Below, in pieces: positions 24,043 through 34,675 of a stretch of 46,054 nucleotides of DNA. The notes below the pieces were generated by a model. That model was not told the DNA's origin, ran no database searches, and worked only from the letters and a program-made list of their open reading frames with translations. The position numbers and the translations under genes are program-made. This DNA comes from Clostridium sp. (lineage in GTDB: Bacteria > Bacillota > Clostridia > Clostridiales > Clostridiaceae): NCBI GenBank assembly GCA_022773025.1, contig JALEZF010000050.1:1-46054 (forward strand). The letters run 5' to 3'. The stretch's first letter is position 1. Every line of letters begins with the position of its first letter.

Positions 24043-26046
24043 ATGATGAAAAACTCAAGTCGTAAGGTAGAAGCTAAAGCTTTATCAAAAAAAGAAAGTG
24101 ATAGCAAGAAGAATACTAAAGCAAAAAAGGAAAGGATAAATAAAAGTACTATTACAGAATACAATGCTTATTTGTTTCATGAAGGAAAGAACTACAACAC
24201 CTATGATATTTTAGGTTCTCATATGGTCATAGAAAATAATAAACATGGAGTTAGATTTTCCACTTGGGCACCTAGAGCTAAGAATATATGGGTAGTTTGT
24301 AGCAAAAATGATTTCGAAATTCATGATGAATATAAGATGACTAAAATATCAGAGGGCGGAATCTGGAGTGTATTTATTGAAGATATAGAGCCAGGAACCT
24401 TATATAAATATGCCATAGAAAGTGAAAAATCCGAAGTCGTATTCAAATCAGATCCATATGCAATAATGTCTGAGATTAGACCAAATACGGCTTCTATAGT
24501 ATACAAGAAAGAAAGATTCAAATGGACAGATAGAAACTGGAATTCAAGAAGAAGCAGAAAAAAATTATATGAGAGTCCCATAAATATATATGAAATGCAT
24601 ATAGGTTCTTGGAAAAGAAAAGATGGAAAGTTTCTAACATATGATGAGTTAGCGGAAGAATTGCCTGATTATTTAGAAAATATGGCCTATACTCATGTAG
24701 AATTTATGCCTTTAGTTGAATATCCTTTAGATGCATCTTGGGGATATCAGGGAACAGGATATTATTCTCTCACATCTAGATATGGAACAATAGAGGGATT
24801 TAAAAGGCTTGTGAATAGACTTCATGAAAAAAATATTGGTGTGATATTAGACTGGGTTCCAGGGCATTTCTGCAAAAATATTTATGGATTATATATGTTT
24901 GATGGCACTCCAACTTATGAGTATGAAGAGTTCTGGAAGGCGGACAATAAAGGTTGGGGAACTTTTAACTTTGATTTAGGAAAACCTGAAGTTAGAAGTT
25001 TTCTCATATCTAATGCTCTTTACTGGATAAAGGAATTTCACATAGATGGACTTAGAGTAGATGCAGTTTCTAACATACTTTATTTGAGCTATGGAAGAAA
25101 AGATGGAGAGTGGGTTCCAAACAAATATGGTGGAAATGAAAATATAGAAGGAGTAGATTTTCTAAAGGAATTGAATAAGGCTGTATACGATGAAAATCCG
25201 CAGATAATGATGATTGCTGAAGAGTCAACTACATGGCCAAATGTAAGCAAGCCTTTAGAAGAAGGTGGCTTAGGTTTCAAATTTAAGTGGAACATGGGAT
25301 GGATGCATGATTCTTTAGAGTATATGGAACTTAGCCCAGAAGAGAAAAAGAATAGTCACAATAAATTGAATTTTGCAATGATGTATCAATATAGCGAAAA
25401 CTTCATTCTTTCAATATCACATGATGAGGTTGTTCATGGAAAAAAATCATTAATAGGAAAGATGTATGGTGACTGGTGGAATCAATTTGCAGGGGTCAGG
25501 ACTTATCTATCCTACATGATAGGTCATCCTGGAAAGAAGCTTACTTTTATGGGTATGGAATTCGCACAGTTTATAGAGTGGAGGGAGTATGAGGAGCTTG
25601 AGTGGAAGCTTATAGATGAGTTTCCAATGCACAAGATGACTCAAGATTTTGTTAGAGATTTAAATAAACTTTATATAGAAAAGAAAGCACTATGGGAACT
25701 TGATGACACTGTAGATGGATTCAAGTGGATAGATGCTGACAATAATAAACAGAGCATAATCAGCTTTATTAGAATGGGGAAAAAAGAGAAAGATACACTT
25801 ATTTTTATTTGCAATTTTACTCCAGAAGTTTATTACGATTTTAGAGTAGGTGTGCCTTATTTAAGCGATTATGTTGAGATAATAAATAGCGACAATAAAA
25901 AATATGGAGGATCTGGACAAGTCATGGGAGACAGTCCATTAATAGTTCAAAATATAGCAAGCCATGGTCAGCCTTACAGTATAGAAGTAAAGGTTCCACC
26001 AATGGGTTCAATGGTTATAGGATTATATGATGGGGGGAAATATTAA
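24043..26046 (+). CDS. glgB: Glycogen branching enzyme
   Basis: GlgB makes alpha-1,6 branches in glycogen. The 667-residue product has a Lys-rich N-terminal tail (about 1-35), a CBM48 domain (about 60-150) and a GH13 barrel. The catalytic residues are Asp340 in DGLRVDAV, Glu393 in IAEEST and Asp461 in SHDEV. VVHGKKS is typical of branching enzymes. GGGGGAAAG precedes a double ATG. It is the first of six glycogen genes, with glgA beginning at its stop codon (TAATG). The Lys-rich tail is an extension not seen in most homologues. Confidence 0.95.
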   Translation: MMKNSSRKVEAKALSKKESDSKKNTKAKKERINKSTITEYNAYLFHEGKNYNTYDILGSHMVIENNKHGVRFSTWAPRAKNIWVVCSKNDFEIHDEYKMTKISEGGIWSVFIEDIEPGTLYKYAIESEKSEVVFKSDPYAIMSEIRPNTASIVYKKERFKWTDRNWNSRRSRKKLYESPINIYEMHIGSWKRKDGKFLTYDELAEELPDYLENMAYTHVEFMPLVEYPLDASWGYQGTGYYSLTSRYGTIEGFKRLVNRLHEKNIGVILDWVPGHFCKNIYGLYMFDGTPTYEYEEFWKADNKGWGTFNFDLGKPEVRSFLISNALYWIKEFHIDGLRVDAVSNILYLSYGRKDGEWVPNKYGGNENIEGVDFLKELNKAVYDENPQIMMIAEESTTWPNVSKPLEEGGLGFKFKWNMGWMHDSLEYMELSPEEKKNSHNKLNFAMMYQYSENFILSISHDEVVHGKKSLIGKMYGDWWNQFAGVRTYLSYMIGHPGKKLTFMGMEFAQFIEWREYEELEWKLIDEFPMHKMTQDFVRDLNKLYIEKKALWELDDTVDGFKWIDADNNKQSIISFIRMGKKEKDTLIFICNFTPEVYYDFRVGVPYLSDYVEIINSDNKKYGGSGQVMGDSPLIVQNIASHGQPYSIEVKVPPMGSMVIGLYDGGKY

Positions 26047-27479
26047 TGAAAGTACTTATAGCAGCTTCAGAGTCATATCCTTTTATAAAGACAGGAGGTC
26101 TTGGTGATGTTGTTGGAGCATTACCAAAGTCATTGAAGAAGGAAGGCGTAGACGTTAGAGTAATCATGCCAAAGTATAAAGATATAAGGCAAGATTTGAA
26201 AATGGAACTTAACTTTGTGAAATGGTTTATGGTAAGGCTAAGTTGGAGAAATCAGTACTGTGGGGTATTCGAATATACCATGGATGGCGTTAAGTATTAC
26301 TTTATAGATAACGAGTACTATTTTAATAGGGATGGACTTTATGGTTACTATGATGATGGCGAAAGATTTGCATATTTTGATAGGGCAGTCCTTGAGGTTT
26401 TAAAGGAGATAAACTGGAAGCCTGATGTTATTCATTGCAACGATTGGCATACGGGAATGATACCAGTTATGTTAAAAGTTGAGTATAAAAAGAATGATTT
26501 TTATAAAAATATAAAGACCGTATTTTCCATTCATAACATATTATATCAGGGAGTATTTGATCCGAAGGTACTTCCAGATATATTTGGATACGACATGAGA
26601 CTATTCAATGATGGAAGTCTTGAATTCTATGGAGGTATGAGCTTCATGAAAGGAGCATTAAATTATTCTGATAGGATTTCTACTGTGAGCAATAGTTATG
26701 CAGAAGAAATTAAAACGCCTCAATATGGAGAGCGTCTTGATGGAATCCTTAGAGATAAAAAGGATAATTTGAAAGGTATCCTAAACGGAATAGATTATAG
26801 TGAATATAACCCAACCCTTGACAAATATATCTTTAAAAAATATAGTTTAGAGACTTTTGAGGAAAAGAAAAAGAATAAAGTGAAACTTCAAAGGGAACTA
26901 GGACTTACATTGAATAGAGATGTTCCTGTTATAGGGATGGTTTCAAGACTTACAGCTCAAAAGGGCGTAGATCTAATTATGGATGTGGTAGATAGAATCC
27001 TTCAATATGATGTGCAGCTAGTGATACTAGGAACTGGAGATAAATACTATGAGGATCAATTTATTAATCTTCAAAGGAGATATAAAAATAAGGTATCAGT
27101 AAATATAAAATTCGACAATGCACTTTCCCACAGAATTTATGCAGGCTCTGATATGTTCTTTATGCCATCCTTATTTGAACCATGCGGCTTAGGTCAGATG
27201 ATAGCCTTAAAGTATGGAACTATACCTATAGTTCGTGAAACAGGAGGCCTTAAAGATACCATACGTTCATACAATGAGTATGAAAACAAGGGGAATGGCT
27301 TCAGCTTTAAGGGATATAGCTCTAATGAGCTTTTAATAATGACAGAATATGCCCTTAAGCTATTCAAAAACAAAGATATATGGATGAATATCGTGAAAGA
27401 GGCTATGAATGATGACAATAGCTGGACAAAATCTGCAAAAGAATATAAGGAACTTTATAAATCAGTGATGGAAAGTTAG
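26046..27479 (+). CDS. glgA: Glycogen synthase (ADP-glucose)
   Basis: GlgA adds glucose from ADP-glucose to growing alpha-1,4 chains. The 477-residue GT5 enzyme has KTGGLGDV at residues 15-22 for ADP-glucose binding, DWHTGMIP, the SIHNILYQG segment and the catalytic-region motif FEPCGLGQ with Glu378. The ATG shares a base with the glgB stop, so translation is coupled. Full length, nothing missing. Confidence 0.95.
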   Translation: MKVLIAASESYPFIKTGGLGDVVGALPKSLKKEGVDVRVIMPKYKDIRQDLKMELNFVKWFMVRLSWRNQYCGVFEYTMDGVKYYFIDNEYYFNRDGLYGYYDDGERFAYFDRAVLEVLKEINWKPDVIHCNDWHTGMIPVMLKVEYKKNDFYKNIKTVFSIHNILYQGVFDPKVLPDIFGYDMRLFNDGSLEFYGGMSFMKGALNYSDRISTVSNSYAEEIKTPQYGERLDGILRDKKDNLKGILNGIDYSEYNPTLDKYIFKKYSLETFEEKKKNKVKLQRELGLTLNRDVPVIGMVSRLTAQKGVDLIMDVVDRILQYDVQLVILGTGDKYYEDQFINLQRRYKNKVSVNIKFDNALSHRIYAGSDMFFMPSLFEPCGLGQMIALKYGTIPIVRETGGLKDTIRSYNEYENKGNGFSFKGYSSNELLIMTEYALKLFKNKDIWMNIVKEAMNDDNSWTKSAKEYKELYKSVMES

Positions 27480-27523
27480 AAAAACATGAAGTAATAAAAG
27501 CAGCTTTATTAGGAGGAGCATAT

Positions 27524-29959
27524 ATGGAGACGATGAGCAAAAAAACTTTTGTGAAGAACTATAGAAACAAATATAGGGAGCTCTATGGTGAGGAAGTTGA
27601 ACTAGGAAGCAATCAACAAAGATATGAAGCCCTAGGAAGTCTCATAAGAGAGATGATTCTAAAAGCATCTATGGAAACAAACAAGAAATACAATTCCACA
27701 AAGGAAAAGCAGATTTATTATTTTTCTATGGAATTTCTCTTGGGTAGACTTCTAGGAGATACACTTTTAAATTTAGGAATTCTTGATGTCTGCAGAGAAG
27801 GTTTAAAGGAGCTAAATATCAATTTGAAGGATTTAGAGGAATGGGAGCAAGACCAAGGGCTAGGTAATGGAGGCCTTGGAAGACTTGCAGCTTGCTTTCT
27901 AGATTCCATGGCTTCCTTGAATATAGCTGGTCATGGTTGTGGAATAAGGTATAAATATGGATTCTTTGAGCAGAAGATTATAGATAGAAAGCAGGTAGAG
28001 CTTTCAGATAACTGGCTTAGAGAAGGAAACGTGTGGGAAAGAAGAAGACAGGATAAGGCTGAAATAGTTAAGTTTGGTGGAGATATAAAAGTTGAAAATG
28101 TAGATGGAAAACTTATTTTCAATCATATAAATTATGAGCCAGTTCTAGCAGTACCTTATGATACGCCTATAGTTGGATATAAAAATAAAGTGGCAAACAA
28201 CCTAAGGCTTTGGAGTGCTGAAGCTGTGAATAATGAATTTGACTACTCATCTTTTAGAAGGGGTGATTTTCTTAAAGCCATAGAGTATAAAAATTCCGTA
28301 GAGCTGATATCACAAGTGCTTTATCCTGAAGATTCATTCTATGAAGGAAAGATGCTTAGATTGAAGCAGGAATATTTCTTCGTATCGGCAGGAGTCCAGA
28401 GTATAATAAGGCACTATAAAAAACACAAAGGAGATATACTCACTTTTGATGAAAAGGTAGCTATCCATATAAATGATACACATCCTACTTTAGTAATTCC
28501 TGAGCTTATGAGAATTCTTTTAGATGAAGAAAATTTATCTTGGGAAGAGGCTTGGAGAATAACCTCAAACACTGTGTCTTATACAAATCATACTATAATG
28601 GCGGAGGCCCTTGAAAAGTGGCCTATAGATATGTTTCAAAAGCTACTTCCACGGATTTATATGATTGTAGAAGAGATAAATGAAAGGTTCTGCAGAAGCC
28701 TTTGGGAAAAGTATATAGGACAGTGGGACAAGATATCTGACATGGCTATAATAGCCGATGGATACGTAAAGATGGCTCACCTTGCAATTGTAGGAAGTCA
28801 TAGTGTAAATGGTGTTGCAAAGCTCCATACTGAGATATTAAAAAAAGAGGAAATGAAAAATTTCTATTATTTTTATCCAAATAAATTCAATAATAAGACA
28901 AATGGAATAACCCATAGAAGATGGCTTATAAAATCTAATCCAGGACTCAGAAATCTTTTATGCGATACAATAGGGGAATCCTTTATAAAACATCCTACAG
29001 ATCTTATAAATTTCGAGAAATTCGCATACAAGGAGGATATACAAGATGAGCTTGGGAGGATAAAGCTAGAAAATAAAATAAATTTAGCTGAAATAATAAA
29101 AAACAAAACAGGTATAGTGGTAGATCCAAATTCCTTATTTGATGTTCATGTAAAGAGAATTCATGCGTATAAGAGACAAACTTTAAACTGTCTTAGAATA
29201 ATGGATTTATATAATGAGCTTATAGAGAATCCAAACATGAATATAGTTCCTAGAACTTTCATATTTGCAGGAAAGGCAGCTCCTGGATACTATCTGGCAA
29301 AGAATACCATAGAACTCATTAATTCTATAGGAGAAGTCATAAATAGGGACCCTAGGGTAAATGAAAAGATAAAGGTAGTGTTTTTAGAGAATTACGGAGT
29401 TTCCTTAGCAGAGGATATAATACCTGCCACAGATTTGAGCGAGCAGATATCAACCACAACTAAGGAAGCATCAGGAACCTCAAATATGAAGTTTATGATG
29501 AATGGAGCTGTTACTATAGCTACATTAGACGGGGCAAATATAGAAATTCATGATGAAGTTGGAGACGAAAATATATTTATATTTGGAATGAATTCTAGAG
29601 AGGTATTGAACTATATAGAAAATGGCGGTTATTCTGCTATAGAGATGTGCAAAGAAAACAAGAGACTTGAAAGAACCATAGGAGACCTCATAAGTGGAAG
29701 GTACTGTCAAGATAAAAATGCTTTTAAGAGTATCTACGATAGCTTGATGGTTTATAATGATGAATTTTTTGTACTAAAAGATTTTGAATCTTATATGGAT
29801 GTTCAGAAAAAAGTAGATGAAACCTTTAAGGATGCGAGAATGTGGCAGAAGATGTGTGGTGTAAATATAGCTCACTCTGGTGTATTCTCTTCAGATAGAA
29901 CAATAAAAGAATATGCTACAGGTATATGGGGCTCCACCCTTCTATACAAAAACTTATAA
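27524..29959 (+). CDS. glgP: Glycogen phosphorylase
   Basis: GlgP releases glucose-1-phosphate from glycogen. The 811-residue GT35 enzyme has the PLP lysine K656 in SGTSNMKFMMNGA, the NGGLGRLAACFLDS segment, and NDTHPTL and HTIMAEALEKW in the catalytic core. AGGAGG lies 8 nt before the ATG. It is 44 bp after glgA. Having the degradative enzyme inside the synthetic operon suggests turnover of stored glycogen. Confidence 0.95.
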   Translation: METMSKKTFVKNYRNKYRELYGEEVELGSNQQRYEALGSLIREMILKASMETNKKYNSTKEKQIYYFSMEFLLGRLLGDTLLNLGILDVCREGLKELNINLKDLEEWEQDQGLGNGGLGRLAACFLDSMASLNIAGHGCGIRYKYGFFEQKIIDRKQVELSDNWLREGNVWERRRQDKAEIVKFGGDIKVENVDGKLIFNHINYEPVLAVPYDTPIVGYKNKVANNLRLWSAEAVNNEFDYSSFRRGDFLKAIEYKNSVELISQVLYPEDSFYEGKMLRLKQEYFFVSAGVQSIIRHYKKHKGDILTFDEKVAIHINDTHPTLVIPELMRILLDEENLSWEEAWRITSNTVSYTNHTIMAEALEKWPIDMFQKLLPRIYMIVEEINERFCRSLWEKYIGQWDKISDMAIIADGYVKMAHLAIVGSHSVNGVAKLHTEILKKEEMKNFYYFYPNKFNNKTNGITHRRWLIKSNPGLRNLLCDTIGESFIKHPTDLINFEKFAYKEDIQDELGRIKLENKINLAEIIKNKTGIVVDPNSLFDVHVKRIHAYKRQTLNCLRIMDLYNELIENPNMNIVPRTFIFAGKAAPGYYLAKNTIELINSIGEVINRDPRVNEKIKVVFLENYGVSLAEDIIPATDLSEQISTTTKEASGTSNMKFMMNGAVTIATLDGANIEIHDEVGDENIFIFGMNSREVLNYIENGGYSAIEMCKENKRLERTIGDLISGRYCQDKNAFKSIYDSLMVYNDEFFVLKDFESYMDVQKKVDETFKDARMWQKMCGVNIAHSGVFSSDRTIKEYATGIWGSTLLYKNL

Positions 29960-29977
29960 GGAGGCATGCTTAAGACA

Positions 29978-31789
29978 ATGACTTTTGCTTTTCACGATTC
30001 ACAGTCAAAGGGATATAGAAATCCCTTTGGTGCTGTGAAAAAAGGTACAAAAGTTGAAATCATATTAGAAACTGAAGTATTTAGCAAAGTAGACTTAAAC
30101 CTGACATTCTTTGATGGAAGAAAAGAAGAAATAGTGATGTGCTATGAAGATATGGGGGATTTAGGAGCAAGATACAAAGCTGAGGTAGATACAAAAGAAG
30201 AATTGGGACTTATAAACTATTATTTCACTATAGAGAATAGAGGAAATGAATATTTCTATGGAAACAATGAAGAATCATTAGGGGGAGAGGGGAGAATATA
30301 TAGAGAAAATCCTAAACCCTATCAGATAACCGTCTATAAAGAGCAGTCTATTCCAGCGTGGTACAAGGAAGGAGTAGTTTATCAAATTTTTGTAGATAGG
30401 TTCTTCAATGGCAATAAAGATGGTCACATAAACAGCCCCAAAAGAAATAGTTTTATATATTCAAATTGGTACGATGAGCCTATGTATATAAAGAATATGG
30501 ATGGAACCATAGCCAGATGGGATTTTTATGGTGGAAATCTAAGAGGCGTTATAAATAAACTTCCATATTTAAAGGACTTAGGAATAACTATTATATATTT
30601 AAACCCTATATTTAAAGCTTTTAGTTGTCATAAATATGATACGGGAGATTATGAAAAAATTGATGAGATGTTCGGCTGTGAAGAGGACTTTAAGGAACTG
30701 TGCCTTAAAGCAAAGGAAAATGGAATGAGAATAATACTTGATGGAGTGTTTAATCATACGGGAGCCAATAGCAAATATTTTAATAAGTTTAAAGAGTATG
30801 ATAGCTTGGGGGCCTATGAGAGCAAAGAATCACCTTATTATAGCTGGTATAGATTTAGAGAATTTCCAAACTGTTATGAATGTTGGTGGGGAGATAAAAA
30901 TCTTCCGGATGTAGAAGAGCTTGAACCAAGTTATTTAGATTATATAATAACGGGTAAAAACGCAATTGTAGCAAAGTGGATTAACTTAGGTGCTAGCGGA
31001 TGGAGACTCGATGTTGCTGACGAGCTTCCAGACAAATTCATAAAATTATTGAAGGAAAGAATAAGAAAAGAGGATAAAGACTCTGTTTTGATAGGTGAAG
31101 TATGGGAAGACGCATCAAATAAAATTAGCTATGGTGAAAAAAGAAAATATTTATTTGGAGATGAGCTTGATTCTGTAATAAATTACCCCTTCAGGGAGGC
31201 AATAATTAATTATATAAATGGGGAGATGACATCGGAGAATTGTAAAAGGTATATGCTTAGTATTTATGAAAATTATCCTAGAGACATATTTTACAGCAAT
31301 ATGAATTTGCTTGGGAATCATGACACAGAGAGAATACTGACTATGGTTAGAGGTAATGAGCGAAATTTAGAATTAGCTGTCCTTATGATGATGACACTAC
31401 CTGGAGTCCCTCTTGTCTACTATGGAGATGAAGCAGGTCTTACAGGTGGAAAAGACCCCGACAATAGAAAAACTTATCCTTGGGGAAGAGAGAACCCTGA
31501 AATTTTAAGTATGTATAAGAAGCTTATAAGTCTTAGAAAAGAAGATGAGATATTTATAAAAGGTGATTTGTCTATAGTTTCAATTTCAAAGGAAATTTTG
31601 TCATATAAGAGAAGCTACAAGAATAACCATATAGTAATAATAATAAACTCATCTGAAGAGGAAAAGACTATTTCATTAATAGATTTATTAAAAAATCAAT
31701 TTAAGCTTGATTTAAAAGATGCTGATGAAAAGTTCAAGAATCCTAAAGTCATTAAACCTAAAGAGTATATTATTTTCAAGGATTTATAG
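29978..31789 (+). CDS. GH13 alpha-glucan hydrolase (neopullulanase/cyclomaltodextrinase-like)
   Basis: The 603-residue enzyme has an N-terminal beta domain (about 1-110, CBM34-like) and a GH13 barrel. Region I is DGVFNHTG. The nucleophile is Asp345 in GWRLDVADE, the acid is Glu374 in GEVWED, and the third acid is Asp449 in GNHDTER. It probably trims branched or linear dextrins left by GlgP; exact specificity is uncertain. ATG 29978 is preferred because AAGGAGG is 13 nt away; ATG 29966 is only 1 nt from it. No signal peptide, so it acts in the cytoplasm. Confidence 0.88.
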   Translation: MTFAFHDSQSKGYRNPFGAVKKGTKVEIILETEVFSKVDLNLTFFDGRKEEIVMCYEDMGDLGARYKAEVDTKEELGLINYYFTIENRGNEYFYGNNEESLGGEGRIYRENPKPYQITVYKEQSIPAWYKEGVVYQIFVDRFFNGNKDGHINSPKRNSFIYSNWYDEPMYIKNMDGTIARWDFYGGNLRGVINKLPYLKDLGITIIYLNPIFKAFSCHKYDTGDYEKIDEMFGCEEDFKELCLKAKENGMRIILDGVFNHTGANSKYFNKFKEYDSLGAYESKESPYYSWYRFREFPNCYECWWGDKNLPDVEELEPSYLDYIITGKNAIVAKWINLGASGWRLDVADELPDKFIKLLKERIRKEDKDSVLIGEVWEDASNKISYGEKRKYLFGDELDSVINYPFREAIINYINGEMTSENCKRYMLSIYENYPRDIFYSNMNLLGNHDTERILTMVRGNERNLELAVLMMMTLPGVPLVYYGDEAGLTGGKDPDNRKTYPWGRENPEILSMYKKLISLRKEDEIFIKGDLSIVSISKEILSYKRSYKNNHIVIIINSSEEEKTISLIDLLKNQFKLDLKDADEKFKNPKVIKPKEYIIFKDL

Positions 31790-31829
31790 AGAAGAACTAA
31801 GCTTAACAGTTTAAAAAGGGGGAGAATTT

Positions 31830-32978
31830 ATGAGAAAGAAAGAGATTGTAGCCATGATTTTAGCTGGTGGACAAGGGTCCAGACTTGGAGTCCTTACAAA
31901 AAACTTGGCAAAGCCAGCAGTTCCTTATGGAGGAAAGTATAGAATAATTGATTTTGCACTTAGCAACTGTGCAAATTCAGGAATATACACTGTAGGAGTA
32001 CTTACACAATACAAGCCTCTTGAATTAAATGCTCATATAGGAATAGGAATTCCATGGGATTTAGACAGAAGAGACAGCGGTGTTAGTATACTACCACCAT
32101 ATCAGGAGGAAAAAGGCGGAAAATGGTATAAGGGTACTGCAAATGCTATATACCAAAACATTGAGTTTGTAGACAGTTATGACCCAGAGTATGTACTAAT
32201 ATTATCTGGGGATCACATATACAAAATGGATTATTCAAAGATGCTTGAATTTCATAAATCCACTGGAGCGGAGGGAACTATAGCTGTAATAGAAGTTCCA
32301 GAAAAAGAGGCCAGTAGATTCGGAATAATGAACACCAATGAGGACATGTCCATATATGAATTTGAAGAAAAGCCACAACATCCAAAAAGCAATAAGGCAT
32401 CCATGGGAATCTATATATTTAATTGGAAAGTCTTAAAGAAATATTTGAAAGTTGATGAAAATGACAAAAATTCTAGTAACGACTTTGGTAAAAATATAAT
32501 TCCAGCAATGATAAGGGATAAAAGACCTATGTTTGCTTATCCGTTCAAAGGGTACTGGAAGGATGTAGGGACTATAGAAAGTCTTTGGGAAGCAAATATG
32601 GACCTATTGAGAGAGGGAAATGAGCTTGATCTTTATGATGATGATTGGAAGATATTCTCCGCAAACTCAGTAAGCTCAGCACAATATATAGGTGCAGAGG
32701 CAAAGGTTAGAAATTGTCTTCTTTCAGAAGGTTGCACAATCCATGGAAATGTAGAGAATTCAGTATTATTCCAAGGCGTATCCGTAGGGAAAAATTGCAT
32801 CATAAAAAATTCTGTTATAATGCCAAACGTGAAGATTGGAGATAATGTAATTATTGACAAGGCCATAGTAGGAGATAGCGTAAAAATAAAGAAAGATTCC
32901 ATAATTGGAGATGGATCAGAAATAGAAGTAGTGGCTAGTGGAAGAGGACGAAAAGAAGAACTTCTTGATGTGATATAG
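31830..32978 (+). CDS. glgC: Glucose-1-phosphate adenylyltransferase, catalytic subunit
   Basis: GlgC makes ADP-glucose from glucose-1-phosphate and ATP, the committed step of glycogen synthesis. The 382-residue product has the nucleotide-binding [37 protein letters not shown] and FEEKP motifs, and a C-terminal left-handed beta-helix. AGGGGGAG precedes the ATG. It pairs with glgD just downstream. Confidence 0.95.
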   Translation: MRKKEIVAMILAGGQGSRLGVLTKNLAKPAVPYGGKYRIIDFALSNCANSGIYTVGVLTQYKPLELNAHIGIGIPWDLDRRDSGVSILPPYQEEKGGKWYKGTANAIYQNIEFVDSYDPEYVLILSGDHIYKMDYSKMLEFHKSTGAEGTIAVIEVPEKEASRFGIMNTNEDMSIYEFEEKPQHPKSNKASMGIYIFNWKVLKKYLKVDENDKNSSNDFGKNIIPAMIRDKRPMFAYPFKGYWKDVGTIESLWEANMDLLREGNELDLYDDDWKIFSANSVSSAQYIGAEAKVRNCLLSEGCTIHGNVENSVLFQGVSVGKNCIIKNSVIMPNVKIGDNVIIDKAIVGDSVKIKKDSIIGDGSEIEVVASGRGRKEELLDVI

Positions 32979-32998
32979 CATATAGAGGGGGTAATGTG

Positions 32999-34129
32999 AT
33001 GAACGGGTGTTTAGGAATAATAAATTTAGATGAAAGCGAAAGGCGCATGGAGGAATTAGTGAACAATAGGCCTCTTGCATCAGTACCTTTTGGAGGAAGA
33101 TATAGAATAATAGATTTTGTACTCTCAAATATGACTAATTCGGGCATAGAAAGTATAGGAGTGTTCACTAAAAATAAATCTAGATCTCTTATGGATCATA
33201 TAAGTAATGGTAAGCCATGGGATCTGGATAGAAAGATAGATGGGCTAAGAGTATTTAATTTTGGAGATGATACACCATTTCTTGATGATGTTCATAATTT
33301 TTATAACAATATAGATTTTCTAGAGCTAAGTAAATATGAGTATGTATTGTTATCGCCATCATACATGATTTGTAATATTGATTATAATGAAGCTATAAAA
33401 GCTCATATACAAAGTAAAAATGATATAACTATAATATATAAAAATGTTCATAATGCAGATAGTTCTTTTGAAGATTGCGATGTGGTTAATTTAAATGAAG
33501 ATAAGAAAGTTATCTCCATAGGAAGAAATATAGCAAGATCTTCAGTTGCGAATATAAGCATGGAAATGTATATAATGAAGAAGACCTTATTCATAGATAT
33601 GATAGAAAAATGTATACTTAATGGTGTATATAAGAAGATAAAGAGTTTTGTAAACAATAACGTTGCAGCACTAAATGTAGGAGCTTATGAATTCAAAGGG
33701 TATCTTGCCTGTATTAATTCACTAAACAGCTACTACAATGCAAATATGGATCTGTTGAAAAAGAAGGTTGCCAAGGAGTTGTTTAATAGGGACAATCCTA
33801 TTTATACAAAAGGTAAGAGTGAACCTCCAACAAGGTATGGAGCTGAAAGCAATGTAGTAAATTCCATGATAGCTAATGGTTGCTGTATAGATGGAGAAGT
33901 GAAGAACTGTATACTATTTAGAAAAGTTATCATAGAAAAAGGAGCCAAGTTAGAAGGCTGCATCGTTCTTCAGAAATCTATCATAGGAGAAAATACAATT
34001 CTCAAAAAAGTTATAACAGATAAGGGAACAGAAATCGAAGCAGAGGGATACTACAGTGGCTCAGAGCTCAAACCTTATGTAGTAAATAAATTACAAAACA
34101 CAATAAAAGTTAAAAGTATAATTTTATAA
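32999..34129 (+). CDS. glgD: GlgD, non-catalytic ADP-glucose pyrophosphorylase subunit
   Basis: The 376-residue paralogue of GlgC keeps FGGRYRIIDFVLSNM and a beta-helix C-terminus. At the N-terminus, the GG-G-RL nucleotide loop is replaced by INLDESERRMEELV, and SGDH is changed to SPSYMI. It is therefore unlikely to be catalytic and should modulate GlgC in a mixed tetramer, as shown for Firmicute GlgCD. ATG 32999 follows GAGGGGG by 7 nt. It ends the operon before a strong terminator. Confidence 0.92.
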   Translation: MNGCLGIINLDESERRMEELVNNRPLASVPFGGRYRIIDFVLSNMTNSGIESIGVFTKNKSRSLMDHISNGKPWDLDRKIDGLRVFNFGDDTPFLDDVHNFYNNIDFLELSKYEYVLLSPSYMICNIDYNEAIKAHIQSKNDITIIYKNVHNADSSFEDCDVVNLNEDKKVISIGRNIARSSVANISMEMYIMKKTLFIDMIEKCILNGVYKKIKSFVNNNVAALNVGAYEFKGYLACINSLNSYYNANMDLLKKKVAKELFNRDNPIYTKGKSEPPTRYGAESNVVNSMIANGCCIDGEVKNCILFRKVIIEKGAKLEGCIVLQKSIIGENTILKKVITDKGTEIEAEGYYSGSELKPYVVNKLQNTIKVKSIIL

Positions 34130-34135
34130 ATGAGG

Positions 34136-34181
34136 AAAAAGGTGCTACAAGGTGTATAAAATATTTTGTAACACCTTTTTT
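34136..34181 (+). terminator. Terminator of the glg operon
   Basis: AAAGGTG-C-TACAA pairs with TTGTA-A-CACCTTT (one mismatch inside 12 bp), followed by a T tract ending near 34181. Confidence 0.85.
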
Positions 34182-34198
34182 AATTTTTGAAAATTATG

Positions 34199-34227
34199 TT
34201 GACAAAATTATCAAGTGGGATTATAGT
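34199..34227 (+). promoter_or_regulatory. Promoter of the YtrA-type operon
   Basis: TTGACA (34199-34204), 17 bp, TATAGT (34222-34227). Just downstream, AGTATGAACAGTAT (34239-34252) repeats AGTAT and may be part of the repressor's own operator, which is inference. Confidence 0.8.
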
Positions 34228-34291
34228 GCATATATAGAGTATGAACAGTATAAACGGTAATGACAGATAAAACTATAAGGTGAGGATAAAT

Positions 34292-34675
34292 ATGAGAATA
34301 ATAATATCAAATAGTAGTGGTATGCCAATCTATGAACAGATAAAGGAACAGATAAAATCTGCAATACTTTCAGGAGAAATGGCTGAGGGGGATATGCTCC
34401 CATCTATAAGGCAGCTAGCAAAGGATTTAAAGATAAGCGTTATTACAACGACGAGAGCTTATAATGATTTGCAGCAAGAAGGCTTCGTCACCAATGTTCA
34501 GGGAAAAGGATGCTATGTGCTTCCTCAAAACAATGACATGATAAGAGAGCAACTGCTTAGAGAAATAGAGGAATCATTTATAAATGCATTTAACAAAGGC
34601 AGAGTAGCGAAAATTAGCAAAAGTGAACTTACAGAAATGTTTAATATGATGTTGGAGGAAGAGAATTATGAGTAA
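34292..34675 (+). CDS. GntR-family repressor, YtrA subfamily
   Basis: The 127-residue product has the GntR winged-helix domain (about 8-75, with YEQIKEQIKSAILSGEM and LAKDLKISVITTTRAYNDL) and only a short C-terminal helix. This is the YtrA arrangement, which has no effector domain. YtrA regulators usually repress the ABC transporter genes that follow, and respond to cell-envelope stress or antibiotics. ATG 34292 follows GGTGAGGA; an ATG at 34280 lacks a site. It overlaps the ATPase gene by 8 bp. Confidence 0.9.
   Translation: MRIIISNSSGMPIYEQIKEQIKSAILSGEMAEGDMLPSIRQLAKDLKISVITTTRAYNDLQQEGFVTNVQGKGCYVLPQNNDMIREQLLREIEESFINAFNKGRVAKISKSELTEMFNMMLEEENYE

Noticed and set aside
32999..34129. A second catalytic glgC
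   Set aside because: The nucleotide-binding loop and catalytic segments are replaced, which fits the regulatory GlgD subunit.
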